This document shows, one piece after another, positions 40,101 to 51,250 of a DNA stretch of 64,000 bases; positions within the stretch are counted from its first letter, which is position 1; every line of letters begins with the position of its first letter. Location: the NCBI GenBank assembly GCA_947184155.2, contig CAMXCT020001691.1, forward strand, positions 637,027 to 701,026. The letters run 5' to 3'. The stretch is from Cladocopium goreaui. Taxonomy: Eukaryota > Sar > Dinophyceae > Suessiales > Symbiodiniaceae. A program made the translations under genes and the position numbers. The notes under the pieces are model-generated. The model saw only the letters and a program-made list of their open reading frames with translations. It did not search any database and was not told the DNA's origin.

Positions 40101-42985
40101 ACTTGGTGTGGCCGCACTTGCTTTCGTGACATAGTTTTGGGGTCCAAGTGGGGGCGATCCTACGTTTTGGTGCCCAGCACTTGCCATGAATCTGGCTCGA
40201 ATTTTTAAGCGAATTTCAGCTACCAAGTAGGGGTGATCCTACTTCTGGGCACTTGTTTTTTTTGCAAATTCAGCAGAATTGGAGGTTGTTGGGTCTGACT
40301 TCCCTCCAGGAGGCTGGGTTTCCAAGTAGAGGTGACGCTACTTGAAGGCCACAGGTTGCCCATCGACACTGCCAGGCAGTGACCAGAGGGTTGTGGGCCT
40401 CTGCTGTCTTAAGCAGGTTGGGTTCCACGCAGGAGGTAACCCTACTTGGTGTGGCCTTATTGCTTTAGTGGCATAGGTTTTGGGTCCAAGTGGGGGTAGT
40501 CCTACTTGAGGGTGCCCAACACCTGCTATGAAATCCTACTTCTGGCAACTGGATTCTTGCAATTTCCGCAGAGCTAAAGGCTGTTGATTTTGGCTGCCCC
40601 AAGCCAGCTAGGTCTCCAAGTCGAGGCACCGCTACTTGAGGCTCACAGGTTCCCCATCGACACTGCCAGGCAGTGACTACAGGGTTGTGGGCCTTTGCTG
40701 TCTTAAGCAGGTTGGGTTCCAAGCAGGAGGCAATCCTACTTGGTGTGGCCTTAATTGCTTTAGCGACATAGGGTCCTTCCAATTGGGGGTGATCCTACTG
40801 GTGGGTACCCAACACTTGCCATGAATATGGCTTGAAGTTCAACCGAATTTGAGTTTCCAAGTAGGGGTGATCCTACTTCTGGAAACATGGTTTGTTTTTG
40901 CAATTTCAACAGAGCTGGAGGCTGTTGGTTTTGACTGCCCCAAGCAGGCTGGGTTCCCAAGTAGAGGCAACGCTACTTGAGAAGCCCAGGTTGCCCATCG
41001 ACCCTGCCAGGCAGTGACCACAGGGCTGTCTTGAGCAGGTTGGGTTCCAAGCAGGAGGCAATCCTACTTGGTGTGGCCCTAATTCCTTTAGCGACATAGG
41101 TTCGGCGTCCAAGTAGGGGTGATCCTACCTGAGGGTGCCCAGCTGTTGCCATGAATATGGCTTGAATTGTTTAAGCGAATTTCAGTTTCCAAATAGGGGT
41201 GATCCTACTTCTGGAAACTGGATTTTTGCAATTTCAGCAGAGCTGGGGGCTGTTGGTTTTGACTTCCCCAAGCAAGCTGGGTGGCGGCAGTGAGCACAGA
41301 GATGTGGGCCTCTGCTGTCTTAAGCAGGTTGGGTTTCAAGCAGGAGGTAATCCTGCTTGGCGTGACCTTATTGCTTTAGTGACATATGTTTTGGGCCCTA
41401 GTGGGGGTGATCCTACTCGCTGGTGCCCAACACTTGCCATGAATGTAGCGCCAGTTTTTAAGCGAATTTCGGTTTCCAAGTAGGGGTGTTCCTACTTCTG
41501 GAAACTTGGATTTTTGCGGTTTCAGCAGAGCTGGAGGCTATTGGTTCTGACTGCCCCCAGCAAGCTGGGTTTCTAAGTAGAGGTAGCGCTACTTGAGGAT
41601 CACAGGTGGCCCATGGGCATTGCCAGGCAGTGACCACAGGGCTGTGGGCCTCTGCTGTCTTAAGCAGGTTGGGTTACAAGCAGGAGGCACTCCTGCTTGA
41701 TGTAGCCCTACTTGCTTTTGTGACATAGGTTTGGGATCCGAGTGGGGTCAATCCTACGTGGTGGTACCCAACACCCGCCAGGAGCCTGGCTCGAAATTTT
41801 TAAGCGAATTTCAGCTCCCAAATACGGGTGCTCCTACTTCGGGACACCTGAGGTTCTGAGCATTCAGTAAACTGGAGGCTGTTGGTTTTTGACTTTTCCC
41901 GAGCAAGCTGGGTTTCCAAGTAGAGGTAACGCTACTTGAGGGTCACAGCTTGCCCACCGGCACTGCCAGGCAGTGACCACAGGGCTGTAAGCCTCTGCTG
42001 TCTCAAGCTGGTTGGGTTTCAAGCAGGAGGTAATCCTACTTAGTGTAGCCCTACTTGCTTTAGCGACATAAGTTCGGCATCCAAGTGGGGGTGATCCTAC
42101 CTGAGGGTGCCTAGCAATTGCCATGAATATGGCTCGAATTTTCAGCGAATTTCAGTTTCCAAGTAGGGGTGATCCTACTTCTGGAAACTTGGATTTTGCA
42201 ATCTCAGCAGCGTGGGCTGCTGTTGGTTTTGACTCCCCCAAGCAAGCTGGGTGTCGGCAGTGCGCTCACAGATATGGGCCTCTGCTGTCTCAAGCCGTTT
42301 GGGTTTCAAGCAGGAAATATTCTGCTTGGCTTCAGTGACGTAGGTTTGGGGTCCAAGTGAGGGTCCTACTCGTTGGCACCCGTTTTTTTTTCTTCTTTTT
42401 TTTACGTTCTCAGTAGAGCTGGAGGCTGTTGGTTTTGACTGCCCCAGCAAGCCAGGTTTCCAAGTAGAGGTAACGCTACTTGAGGTTCACAGGTTGCCCA
42501 TGGGCATTGCCAGGCAGTGCCCACAGGGCTGTGGGCTTAAGCTGGTTGGGTTTCAAGGAGGAGATGATCCTGCTTGGTGTGGCCTTATTGCCTTAGTGAT
42601 TCAGGTTTGGAGTCCAAGTGGGGGTCATCCTACTTGCTGGCACCCGTGTTTGCGTTTTCAGCAGAACTGGAGGCTGTTAGTTTTGCCTGCCGCAAGCCAG
42701 GTTCCAAGTAGAGGTAACGCTACTTGAGGTTCACAGGTTGCCCATGATCATTGCCAGGCAGTGGCCACAAGGCTGTAGGCCTCTGCTGTCGTAAGCAGGT
42801 TGGGTTTCAAGCCGGAGGCAATCCTACTTGATGTGGCCTTACTTGCTTTTGTGACATAGGTTTGGGGCCCACGTGGGGGCGATCCTACGTGGTGGTGCCT
42901 TCCACTTGCCATGAATCTGGCTCGAACTTTTAAGCGAATTTCAGCTTCCAAGTATGGGTGCTCTTACTTCGGGAAACTTGAGGAG
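37146..42985. repeat. 5.8-kb tandem array of about 290/345-bp hairpin-rich units
   Basis: The marker (T/C)TTAAGCAGGTTGGGTT recurs 19 times, first at about 37294 and last at about 42790. Spacings cluster at 340-350 bp and 287-290 bp, with a few of 176-254 bp, so units come in a long and a short form differing by a module of about 55 bp. Each unit has three or four small hairpins: AAGTAGG-GGTGAT-CCTACTT, CAAGTAG-AGGTAACG-CTACTTG, AAGCAGG-AGGTAAT-CCTACTT and CAAGTGGGGGTGATCCTACT. Blocks near 37.7, 39.3 and 40.0 kb are almost identical, showing higher-order duplication. The ORFs of 60-120 codons on both strands are by-products of the repeat. The array sits between two fragments of one RT element. 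Confidence 0.85.
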
Positions 42986-42989
42986 CAGG

Positions 42990-43540
42990 GCATCTATGGG
43001 CGAGTTGGCTATGGTGACCTTATGGCAGTGAAGGCTTGCCAGGACGAGAGTGTCACCAGCTTGACTTCAGAGATTGAAGAATGCTTCGAGGTGATCGAAG
43101 CAGTGATGCGTTTCGAGCCAAAACGTGAATTTACAGTTTTGTTGCTACCAATTGCGAAGAACTACAATTCCTGCGGCAGCCTGCAGAGACCCACATTGCG
43201 CAGTTGGAGCTCTCCATGGTAATTTACACCTTGAGTGAGAGCCCTGGCCTTCTCCGCCATCGACACGGTCTATGGTTCCTCGACGCTGTGGCTGCAGTCA
43301 TGACCTTAGTGAGGGGACGTTCTAGCAATTCGGACCTAGCAAAGCTAGGCCATCTGATTCCTTTGGCCCTCTTCGCACTGCGTGCCCAGGGCTACTGGGA
43401 GTACGCCAGAGCAAGAGCAACTGGGCCGACGACTTGGTGGCGCTGCCATGGATCTAGCTTTCATTCGTCGTACCTCCCCACAATCTTTTTCCAGTTGCCA
43501 TTCGTTGCAGTCATTCTCACCTTTGAATTCCTCTAGTGCT
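42990..43540 (+). pseudogene. Decayed reverse-transcriptase element fragment, 3' part
   Basis: Reads EEQGIYGRVGYGDLMAVKAC, then EIEECFEVIEAVMRFEPKRE, then after a frame change AQLELSMVIYTLSESPGLL and RHRHGLWFLDAVAAVMTLVR. The last part repeats the RNase-H-like segment of the fragment ending near 37145. This piece keeps the about 200 bp that the other fragment lacks. It is broken by frameshifts and has no intact ORF. It is followed by further GGTGA hairpins. Confidence 0.6.
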
Positions 43541-43584
43541 TTGGGTGTTTGAGTGCATTGGGTGATACCTGCAAAGGCAGGTCC

Positions 43585-43605
43585 CAACCTGGGGTGACCA
43601 GGTTG
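43585..43605. other. Small hairpin with GGTGA loop
   Basis: CAACCTGG-GGTGA-CCAGGTTG is a perfect 8-bp stem. A second, imperfect one follows (GACCAGA-GGTGA-TTCGGTC, about 43606-43625). Stem bases differ from those at 35881 while the loop is the same. Confidence 0.7.
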
Positions 43606-43870
43606 CTGACCAGAGGTGATTCGGTCTGGGGCTATGTGCGAGTCACATTGTGACACATCCAAAGCAAACCTGAGGAGAGCAGGTGAAACAGACTGAACTT
43701 TGGTAGGTGGTTGAAAAAGAGCTGTGCGCGGAAGACGTGGTGAGTTCTTCATATGTCACTTTGAGATGTATATCTATATATATATATATATTCAATGGCG
43801 GGATTTTCCAGCGATCTTTGATGACCAGAATTCAACATGGGTGAAGCCCAACATCAACCGAGACCCTAAG

Positions 43871-45005
43871 AGAGACCGTTGCCCCACTGTCACCAGGTAC
43901 ATGTGGTGCACGTGCACCACGTTCATCCCTTGCATCACTCTCACATGGTTCCAGTGCCAGCGCCTGCGCCCTTCCACTACCATGACTACCATGCCGTCCA
44001 TGTGCCAGCGCGCAGCTGGGCATCGCATTGGAGGGAACTCTTCAGTCTCAAAGGGGTCAAGTATGGTCAAGTGGTGAACTCAAAGGTATAATTATAGTTT
44101 AAACACCCGAGAATGGATGTAGGAAAACATTGCAAAGTGAAAAACCAAGTCACCTTTCGGAATCTTTCCGAGAAGCTGGGTACTGCACGGGTCTTGCTCC
44201 GTGCGACTGTCAACCCATTCATAAACCCTCGTTGATTACAGTACTTGGGGGCATTTCTCCACAGAAAATGGGGGGATGAGTTGATATCTGCATTAAGATC
44301 ACCCAAAAGATCAACAGCCCTGGGCGAACAAACGGCTGATAAAATTCCGTTCAACTCCGAGAATGACACGGCCATTGCCAAGGCCATGTCCCCTACCACT
44401 GCGATGTGGGGTTGAGCCAGTGGACCGTTTTGTGGTCTGGCGCCAAGAAGGCCTACTGTTGCAGCAAGCATTCGGTCTTTTGCGGAGGAGCTGGCTTCGG
44501 TGGCTGGGAGTGGATTGAAGCAGCAACATTCATGGAAAGAGCATGAAAGAGGTATGTTAATCTATAAATTGTTCATAATTGTTAATAATTGCTATAAATT
44601 ATGCATTCTCTATAGTCATAATATATCCTAATATTCTATGTCAGGTATTGTGGTCCTAATATTTTTCCTAATATGGAGCAATCAATTTCTGTGGCTTCAA
44701 AAACTCCAAAGATTTTGTGCACTTCCTTGATGGGGACTCGTTTTCCCAACCGAGGTGGCCATTATGATCACTCTCACTCCTACGTGACCTATTCGGACAG
44801 TCCGCACTTCACCCACGCCGACGCCTACCACGGCCATGCTGGCTATGGCTACTACACCGGTGACCATAGCTACAGCTACGGCCACGGCGGCAGCTATGGT
44901 GAGGACGGCTACAGCTATGGCAGCTATGGTCATGGACATTTCTCGCACGGCGGAAGCTTTGGTCATGGGCACTATTCCCATCATGGTGGTAGTTGCCTGG
45001 ATTGA
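43871..45005 (+). CDS. His-rich 3' exons G-H of the Cys-rich (WCC) gene
   Basis: Exon G (43871-44065) reads PLPHCHQVHVVHVHHVHPLH then HSHMVPVPAPAPFHYHDYHA and joins in phase 1 to exon F at 35609 (GGA G / AG AGA). Exon H (44755-45005) follows in phase 1 and reads GGHYDHSHSYVTYSDSPHFT, then Gly/Tyr/Ser/His repeats such as HGHFSHGGSFGHGHYSHHGG, and stops at TGA. Such His-rich, low-complexity tails often bind metal ions or act as flexible linkers. The F-G intron would be about 8.3 kb and hold the repeat array. An alternative is a separate His-rich gene starting after 43.7 kb. An introner starts 7 bp after the TGA, so the true 3' end may lie further on if a GT before the stop is used. Confidence 0.55.
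44080..44530 (-). other. Minus-strand open segment, unidentified
   Basis: Within the G-H intron of the Cys-rich gene a minus-strand frame (44067-44471) reads LLGARPQNGPLAQPHIAVVG then DMALAMAVSFSELNGILSAV and AVDLLGDLNADINSSPHFLW. It looks coding-like over about 110 residues but has no recognised family and no clear splice context. It could be a decayed retrocopy. Confidence 0.3.
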
Positions 45006-45011
45006 ATACTT

Positions 45012-45115
45012 TACCCTCTGGTAAACGAACATGGCTATGGAAAATGGACCATTTATAGGTGATTTACCCATTCAAATAATGATTTTCCATAGCTATGTTA
45101 GTTTGCCAGAGGGTA
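45012..45115. mobile_element. Introner/MITE family 1, copy at 45012
   Basis: It starts TACCCTCTGGTAAACGAACA and ends GTTAGTTTGCCAGAGGGTA. The inner pair is GGCTATGGAAAAT / ATTTTCCATAGCT. It begins just after the stop codon of the His-rich exon H. Confidence 0.8.
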
Positions 45116-45959
45116 AGCACTTCAACACGGGTGGCATTTCCTCATGTTTTTTTGCCTCCCAGGGGAGGCGTTTGCCAAAAGGTGACAAAATATAGATGTG
45201 TTGCTGTGTTGATGGCTAGGTTAGCCCTCAATGTCCAGAAAGAAACATATGATTGATGCTAGAGGTTATACCATGGGTTCCCTATGGTTGATGGTTATAC
45301 CATGTTATATATATATACCATGTTGGAACTGATGGAACTCCCCCTTGCTGAGGCTATAGTGCTTCTCGGATGGGACCTGCGCGTGGAAGGTCTTGGTGAT
45401 TTCGACTTATCCCAGAAATGGCTAGTTGTAAGTTGGTTGACAATCCCCATTATATAATAAGTAACCAACTTACAACTAAGTAATCCCCATTGCTCAACAA
45501 TCCCCATTACTAGTTGCTTAAGTAATTGCCATAGTCCTAGTGGAATTATAAGCCAACTTTTCAGATGAGGGACTATCGGTAGACTCGCTGTCACCATGTT
45601 CGGATGATTTTGACGGGGTTTTGGATGTCCCCACTGACCCCCGAAAGTTTGCATGAAAAAAGACACAACCACCGTACCTACCGTACGTATGTATTTTTTT
45701 TTGGGGGGGTATCACAATTTTGAGGAATGGCAGCCCCAAAACAGATGAATCACAAATCAACTGCAAAGAACCCACCGAGTTTGGTCGTGCTTTTTAGTAC
45801 ATCATAGCCATGCATTTTTGGGACACAGCAATTTTGACCCCTCCAACACCTGGAAACTGTGAGGTAACCAAGATCGCTATCCAAAAACATTTGGGAATAT
45901 CAGAATGGGTCTATTTGGAAACCACTACATTCCTTCGTAAGGGCCCCGGAACCACCCAT

Positions 45960-46160
45960 TGGGTAGCTCGGTAGTTGATTTTTCTGACACGATGGAACCC
46001 CCCAAATCCTATCAATGTCGACCTTTCCCGGTTGCGGGCTGTTGGTATCCCACTTTGAGACCAACGGCCCCCCCCGGCCATTCCAAGGCGAGCATTCCCA
46101 GCTGTGGCGAGAGCGTGGCCCACAAGTGCCACTGGATGGCTCAAATTGATCCCATCCTCA
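45960..46160 (+). other. Coding-like island, possible exon with Cys/His
   Basis: A plus-strand frame reads PTAPPGHSKASIPSCGESVA then HKCHWMAQIDPILMLC after possible AG acceptors. The Cys/His content recalls the WCC gene, but no diagnostic motif is seen. Between 46.2 and 47.9 kb I see no supportable gene, only short AT-rich open frames and a local duplication of GAGTATCTCAAGCTACGGGG near 46516-46580. Confidence 0.25.
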
Positions 46161-47922
46161 TGTTATGTCATACTGTTAGGGCCGTTAGGGCTTACAAATA
46201 CCAGAAGGGACCGCAAAATCGATCCAGGACCATGATTATCAGCGTTTCGATTGGGGAGCATTTTGTCGTTTTTTTGGGGTGAATCGATCCGCATCAAAAC
46301 ATTGGGATCAACGAAACACGACAGAGGTTTGAGCTGGCCGGATGGGATGGATCAAGACCTGGCCATTGGTTCAAAAACCAGATTTCGATCACAGAGTTAC
46401 TCCAGTTGTCTGCAGAGATCTTGGTGAAGATGTCAGGCTTTGATCGTTGCACTGATAGGGGAAGGTCACAGATTCCATTCAGACTTGTAGGGATTTATAC
46501 CAAGACTGTGTACTGTGAGTATCTCAAGCTACGGGGCTGGAATGGCTGGAATTTGAGTATCTCAAGCTACGGGGCTGAAGACTGTGTACTAATAGCGTAC
46601 CAGGTCTGAAACCCAAACTCATTCTAAATAAATGTCAGTTATGCGCTTTGAGTGACCCGGTTTACGCGCTCTTCGTGACTCCAGCTTTTCCGCTATTAGT
46701 GACCCAATTTTATGCGCTCTTAATCCACAGTCTCGATTTATACCCATTAATGTGGGTAAAACCACCCATTTGGGAATGGTTTACACCACCTATTTATGGT
46801 GAAATCAGAGGTTGTTTATTATTGTTTTACCATGTTTTACCAACATTATAAGGATTCGCAATTAATGGTCAGATGACCATACCCCATATACCATCTTTTC
46901 ACCGTGGCTCAGATAGACAGGTGTAACTTTGACACATCTTGATCCCGTGTGAGTGTGAAATGGCAGGGTCACACTGACACATGCAACATTGGGTGGCAAC
47001 GATAGGGTGTTTAAGTCAGAGCTGGGCACTCCCAAATATATTTTTTAATTTGCATTTTCATTTCAAAGTACAGTACTTGGATCGCAAAACTAAGCCCATT
47101 GGCTCAAAACTCGTGACCCCTCCAAAATGGAGGATTTATTCTTGGAGTAGATACTGTACCACCTTAACATTTTTGTTTCCGCCGTTGACTTTAATGCTGT
47201 GTGACAGCGGTAGAGACAACACCTTAACCTTAACAGAAATGGAGGGTTTCCTACTAAAACGTGGCCAAATTCTGAGTTTAAAATGGTACAAGGTCCCCAA
47301 CGCCATCCTGGTGGAACCTCCCTGAGGCCCTTCTGATTGGGCTACTGGAACGGGTGGATTCCACTGTGTCTTGGCACAAAAGCACAGTTCCAGGAGGTTG
47401 GTTGGCTGGACCAAAACCATTGGATTCCCATTCAAAAGTGCCAGAAATTGGATGATTTGGGGCTCCATTTCAGGAAACCGACCAGCCCCTAAAAAGGGAT
47501 TATAGGGGCAGTGAAACTCGCAAGTTTGTTCAACCGCACCTTTCTTGGGGAGATCACATTATCGAGAGATGAACCAGATCAACATTGCGCCAGAAGGTGA
47601 GAACAGCAGGGGATTCGAAGATATTCAGATATTCCAAGGTTTTTCTCCGCCATGTATCAAGGCTCGAGGCAAGGGTCCCAGAGATAAGTTTGGAGAATTT
47701 GTGCAGTTTCGGCTTAAGATGCTTCTTTACAAGTTTGGACACCCCCCCAATTATGTTTGTTGGTTTAAACATGCTGCGAAGATGTTTTCACCAACCGCAT
47801 CTAAATTTAGCAAAGGAAAACTAATTAAGGATATATGATATATCCACTAAGATCAACCCTAGAAACAGATATATTAGTTGTTCAATCAACTTACCAATCT
47901 CAAGAGGCCCGGCCCTCCTTGA

Positions 47923-49209
47923 AAGTCTTCAAATGCTTCGAGTAAAGAGATCGTTCCCGAGTGGTGGAGAAATTCTCGAGCTCCCTGGGTCCCTGAACAC
48001 TCCAAAGTTGGGAACTTGAAACTCCTGGCCCAAAGATGCCTGGGACAAGCTGCAGGGGTGCAAGACGGAGAAAACCTAACGGCTGTAGCCAAGCAGGTGC
48101 AAGTAGCTGCATCAGACGCAGCCTTTGCTTTGTGGTGTTGTGGAGGCAACGGAGTAGTTACCTGGGGAGATCCATACAGAGGTGGTGACTGCTCCGCCGT
48201 TCGAGATCAGCTGAGGACGGCGCAGCAGATTCAGGCCACACATGGCGCATTTGCTGCAATCTTGGCAGATGAATCCGTGGTTGCCTGGGGTGAGCCACAC
48301 CGCGGTGGTGACTGCTCAGCGGTTCAAGATCAGCTCAGAAATGTGCAGCAACTTCAGGCTACGGCCGAGGCATTTGCCGCAATCTTGGCCGATGGGTCGG
48401 TGGTTGCCTGGGGAGATACAGACTGGGGTGGTGATTGTTCTGCTGTTCAAGATCAGCTCAGGAATGTGCAGCAACTTCATGCCACAACTGGGGCATTTGC
48501 CGCGATCTTGGCAGAAGGATCAGTAGTCAGTTGGGGCGCTCCAGAGTGGGGTGGTGACTGCACAGCAGTTCAAGAGCAGCTCAAGAATGTGCAGCGGCTT
48601 CATGCCACAGACATGGCATTTGCTGCGATCTTGTCCGATGGATCAGTCGTTGCCTTGGGAGATACAGACTGGGGTGGTGATTGTTCTTCTGTTCAAGATC
48701 AGCTCAAGAATGTGCAGCAACTTCATGCCACAACTGGGGCATTTGCCGCGATCGTGGCAGAAGGATCAGTAGTCAGTTGGGGGGATCCAGAGCATGGTGG
48801 TGACTGCACAGTAGTTCAAGACCGGCTCAAGAATGTGCAGCGTCTGCAGGCAGCAAAGAACACATTTATAGCGATCTCGGCCAATGGATCAGTGGTTATC
48901 TGGGGCCTTCCTGAGTGCTGTAGTGACTGCTTGACACTTCAAGATCGGCTGATGAATATGCAGCAACTTCAGGCCACAGTCATGGCACTTGCTGCGATCT
49001 TGTCCGATGGATCAGTCATTGCCTGGGGCGAGCCAGAGCACGGCGGTGACTGCTCGGCAGTTCAAGATCAGCTCAAGAATGTGCAGCAACTTCATGCCAC
49101 AGACATGGCATTTGCTGCGATCTTGTCCACTGGATCAGTCGTTGCCTGGGGCGATCCAGACTGGGGTGGTGACTGCACAGCAGTTCAAGACCAGCTCCAG
49201 TACTTGTAG
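47923..49209 (+). CDS. RCC1-like repeat protein, single exon
   Basis: The frame is open from 47923 with no ATG near its start, so the true start is upstream through an intron or at a later codon. From about 48150 it holds about eight 41-residue repeats of the form GDCSAVQDQLRNVQQLHAT then AFAAILADGSVVAWGDPDWG, and it ends at TAG. This is the RCC1/HERC-like beta-propeller repeat very common in dinoflagellates, usually annotated loosely as HERC-type ubiquitin ligase or RCC1 protein. No HECT or other catalytic domain is present here. Repeats 6 and 7 are the most divergent (SDCLTLQDRLMNMQQLQATV). The whole repeat block is uninterrupted, unlike the intron-rich genes around it. The propeller probably mediates protein binding; the partner is unknown. 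Confidence 0.75.
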   Translation, partial: KSSNASSKEIVPEWWRNSRAPWVPEHSKVGNLKLLAQRCLGQAAGVQDGENLTAVAKQVQVAASDAAFALWCCGGNGVVTWGDPYRGGDCSAVRDQLRTAQQIQATHGAFAAILADESVVAWGEPHRGGDCSAVQDQLRNVQQLQATAEAFAAILADGSVVAWGDTDWGGDCSAVQDQLRNVQQLHATTGAFAAILAEGSVVSWGAPEWGGDCTAVQEQLKNVQRLHATDMAFAAILSDGSVVALGDTDWGGDCSSVQDQLKNVQQLHATTGAFAAIVAEGSVVSWGDPEHGGDCTVVQDRLKNVQRLQAAKNTFIAISANGSVVIWGLPECCSDCLTLQDRLMNMQQLQATVMALAAILSDGSVIAWGEPEHGGDCSAVQDQLKNVQQLHATDMAFAAILSTGSVVAWGDPDWGGDCTAVQDQLQYL

Positions 49210-49918
49210 ATATTTCAGCATTTGCAGGACGATTTCCATTCTGACCGATTGAGTAGAGATTACAGCTCGGAACCTGGCGTATGCCGCGTGGAGTCTTGTA
49301 CGGGGATGCGGATGAGGGTGGCTCCAACCAGTGATATGGGACCAGACACATCCTGTCAATCGGACGATCATCCAACATGGAACTTCCGGTTGCCGTGTTT
49401 GGTTCACAGACAACATCAACAAGAATTGGTTGAGGGTAACTTTTAACGGCATTTACCACAGAAATATCTGGCTGATCTCCCTTAAATCGGGTCGATTTTT
49501 TCCCCTTCAACCAACCCAGTGAATATAATGTTCATTCATTCTGGTAAAACTTGAATATTTAAGGACTTTACCTGGAAGGTCCCTTTTTATTGTTTTTTTC
49601 CATATTTTTCCATTGTAACCTCCAATATCGATATGGGATTTCCCATTGCTATGTTTGATTGCACTTGGAAATCCATGTCACCTTTTCCGCTGAGGCTTGC
49701 ATCAGCTGGCACGACAGACCAGCCACAAGGCCTACCTGAAGTTCCTTGGTTAGGAACAGCAATGGTTGGTGCGGCTGACGTGGCGACGTTCGTGTTTTCT
49801 GCAACATAAATATACAACGGGGATATATAAAAATACATATATAGTTGGAGCCCGACCCATAGACGGCCGTGGTGTTTTAAGCATTTTTTGGCAATTTTTC
49901 GTTTTTTGATGGTCTTTC

Positions 49919-50470
49919 ATGTCAACTAGCACACAGACGTCATGCTACGTTATGGTTATCTTGTGGTGGGGTTGGGTGGGGTGGGGTGGGGCAATGACGT
50001 TCATGTCAACTTGCACACACACGTCATGCTACGTTATTGTTATGTTCTCTTGCACTTGCACACACACATCATGCTACGTTATGGTGATCTTCTCTTGCAC
50101 TTGCTCACACACGTCATGCTACGTTATGGTGATCTTCTCTTGCACTTGCTCACACACGTCATGCTATGTTATGGTGATCTTCTCTTGCACTTGCTCACAC
50201 ACGTCATGCTACGTTATGGTGATCTTCTCTTGCACTTGCTCACACACGTCATGCTACGCTATGGTGATCTTCTCTTGCACTTGCACACACACACGCACGT
50301 CATGCTACGTTATGGTTGTCTTGGGTGGGGTGGGGTGGGGCAATAACGTTCATGTCAACTTGCACACACACGTCATGCTACGTTATTGCTATGTTCTCTT
50401 GCACTTGCACACACACGTCATGCTACGTTATGGTTATCTTGGCGTGGGGTTGGGTGGGGTTGGGTGGGGC
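49919..50470. repeat. 45-bp minisatellite
   Basis: The unit contains CACACACGTCATGCTACGTT and ATGGTGATCTTCTCTTGCAC. The central copies (about 50060-50290) repeat at exactly 45 bp; outer copies are longer and include GGGGTTGGGTGGGGTGGGG G-runs. Because 45 is divisible by three, two plus-strand frames stay open through the array (15-residue repeats TSCYVMVIFSCTCSH and HVMLRYGDLLLHLLT). No start context or splice sites support translation. Confidence 0.85.
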
Positions 50471-51250
50471 AATGACGGTTGTATCATGGAGTCAACACAA
50501 AAGAACACCCTGAATTGGAAAAGTGAGTCTTGGGTTACTGTCGGCGAAAATCTTTGGGACCATTGACACCTCACCGATTTCTCGAAGAACTTTGCAAGGC
50601 CGTCAAAGCAATGAAGCGCTTCTGAGAAGAAGGAAAAAAAGTGCTGCATCCCAAAAAACACGAACTTATGTCAAAAACGAAGTAGTTTTGGAGATTTTCA
50701 AAACCCTATTTTTCACGTCAACATGAGAAAAAATGACGTTTCGCTGTAGCGAAAACGACATTTTTGTTGATGAAAAACTCCTAAAACCATACGGCCGTCT
50801 ATGGGTCGGGAACCATGTAGTTTTATTAAATAAACATAATAATATTATATATTGTGTATATAGATGATATATGATGATATAATGGGATATAATGATTTTA
50901 TAATGGGATATAATGGGTACATAAACCAGTGATTTGGTCTGGTTTCAACATTTTTTCCAACCCAAAAAAATGACGGATGAGATGCTGATCCCCATTTTTT
51001 GCAGTGTTCAACCCCACTGTTCCCTTGATGACTGGGGATTTTTAGAACCCAAAGCATTGGGGAATTCTTATTCCCCCAGTTTTGATGTTGGTCAACTCCC
51101 CAACGAGTTACATGGAGGTTTCCTAAGTCATGGAGCCTACCTCAAATCATCCAAGTCATGGATGACCTTGACTTAGTATATATACGTAGGTTAAGCCATG
51201 GTGACTGGGGATCAATGACTTAAGACACACGACCAACGCCGACGACTGAG

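Noticed and set aside
37146..42985. Many ORFs of 60-120 codons on both strands
   Set aside because: They recur with the repeat unit in several frames and are by-products of the tandem array.
49919..50566. 215-codon ORF rich in Cys/His/Ser
   Set aside because: It follows the 45-bp minisatellite; the sister frame is equally open and there is no splice or start support.
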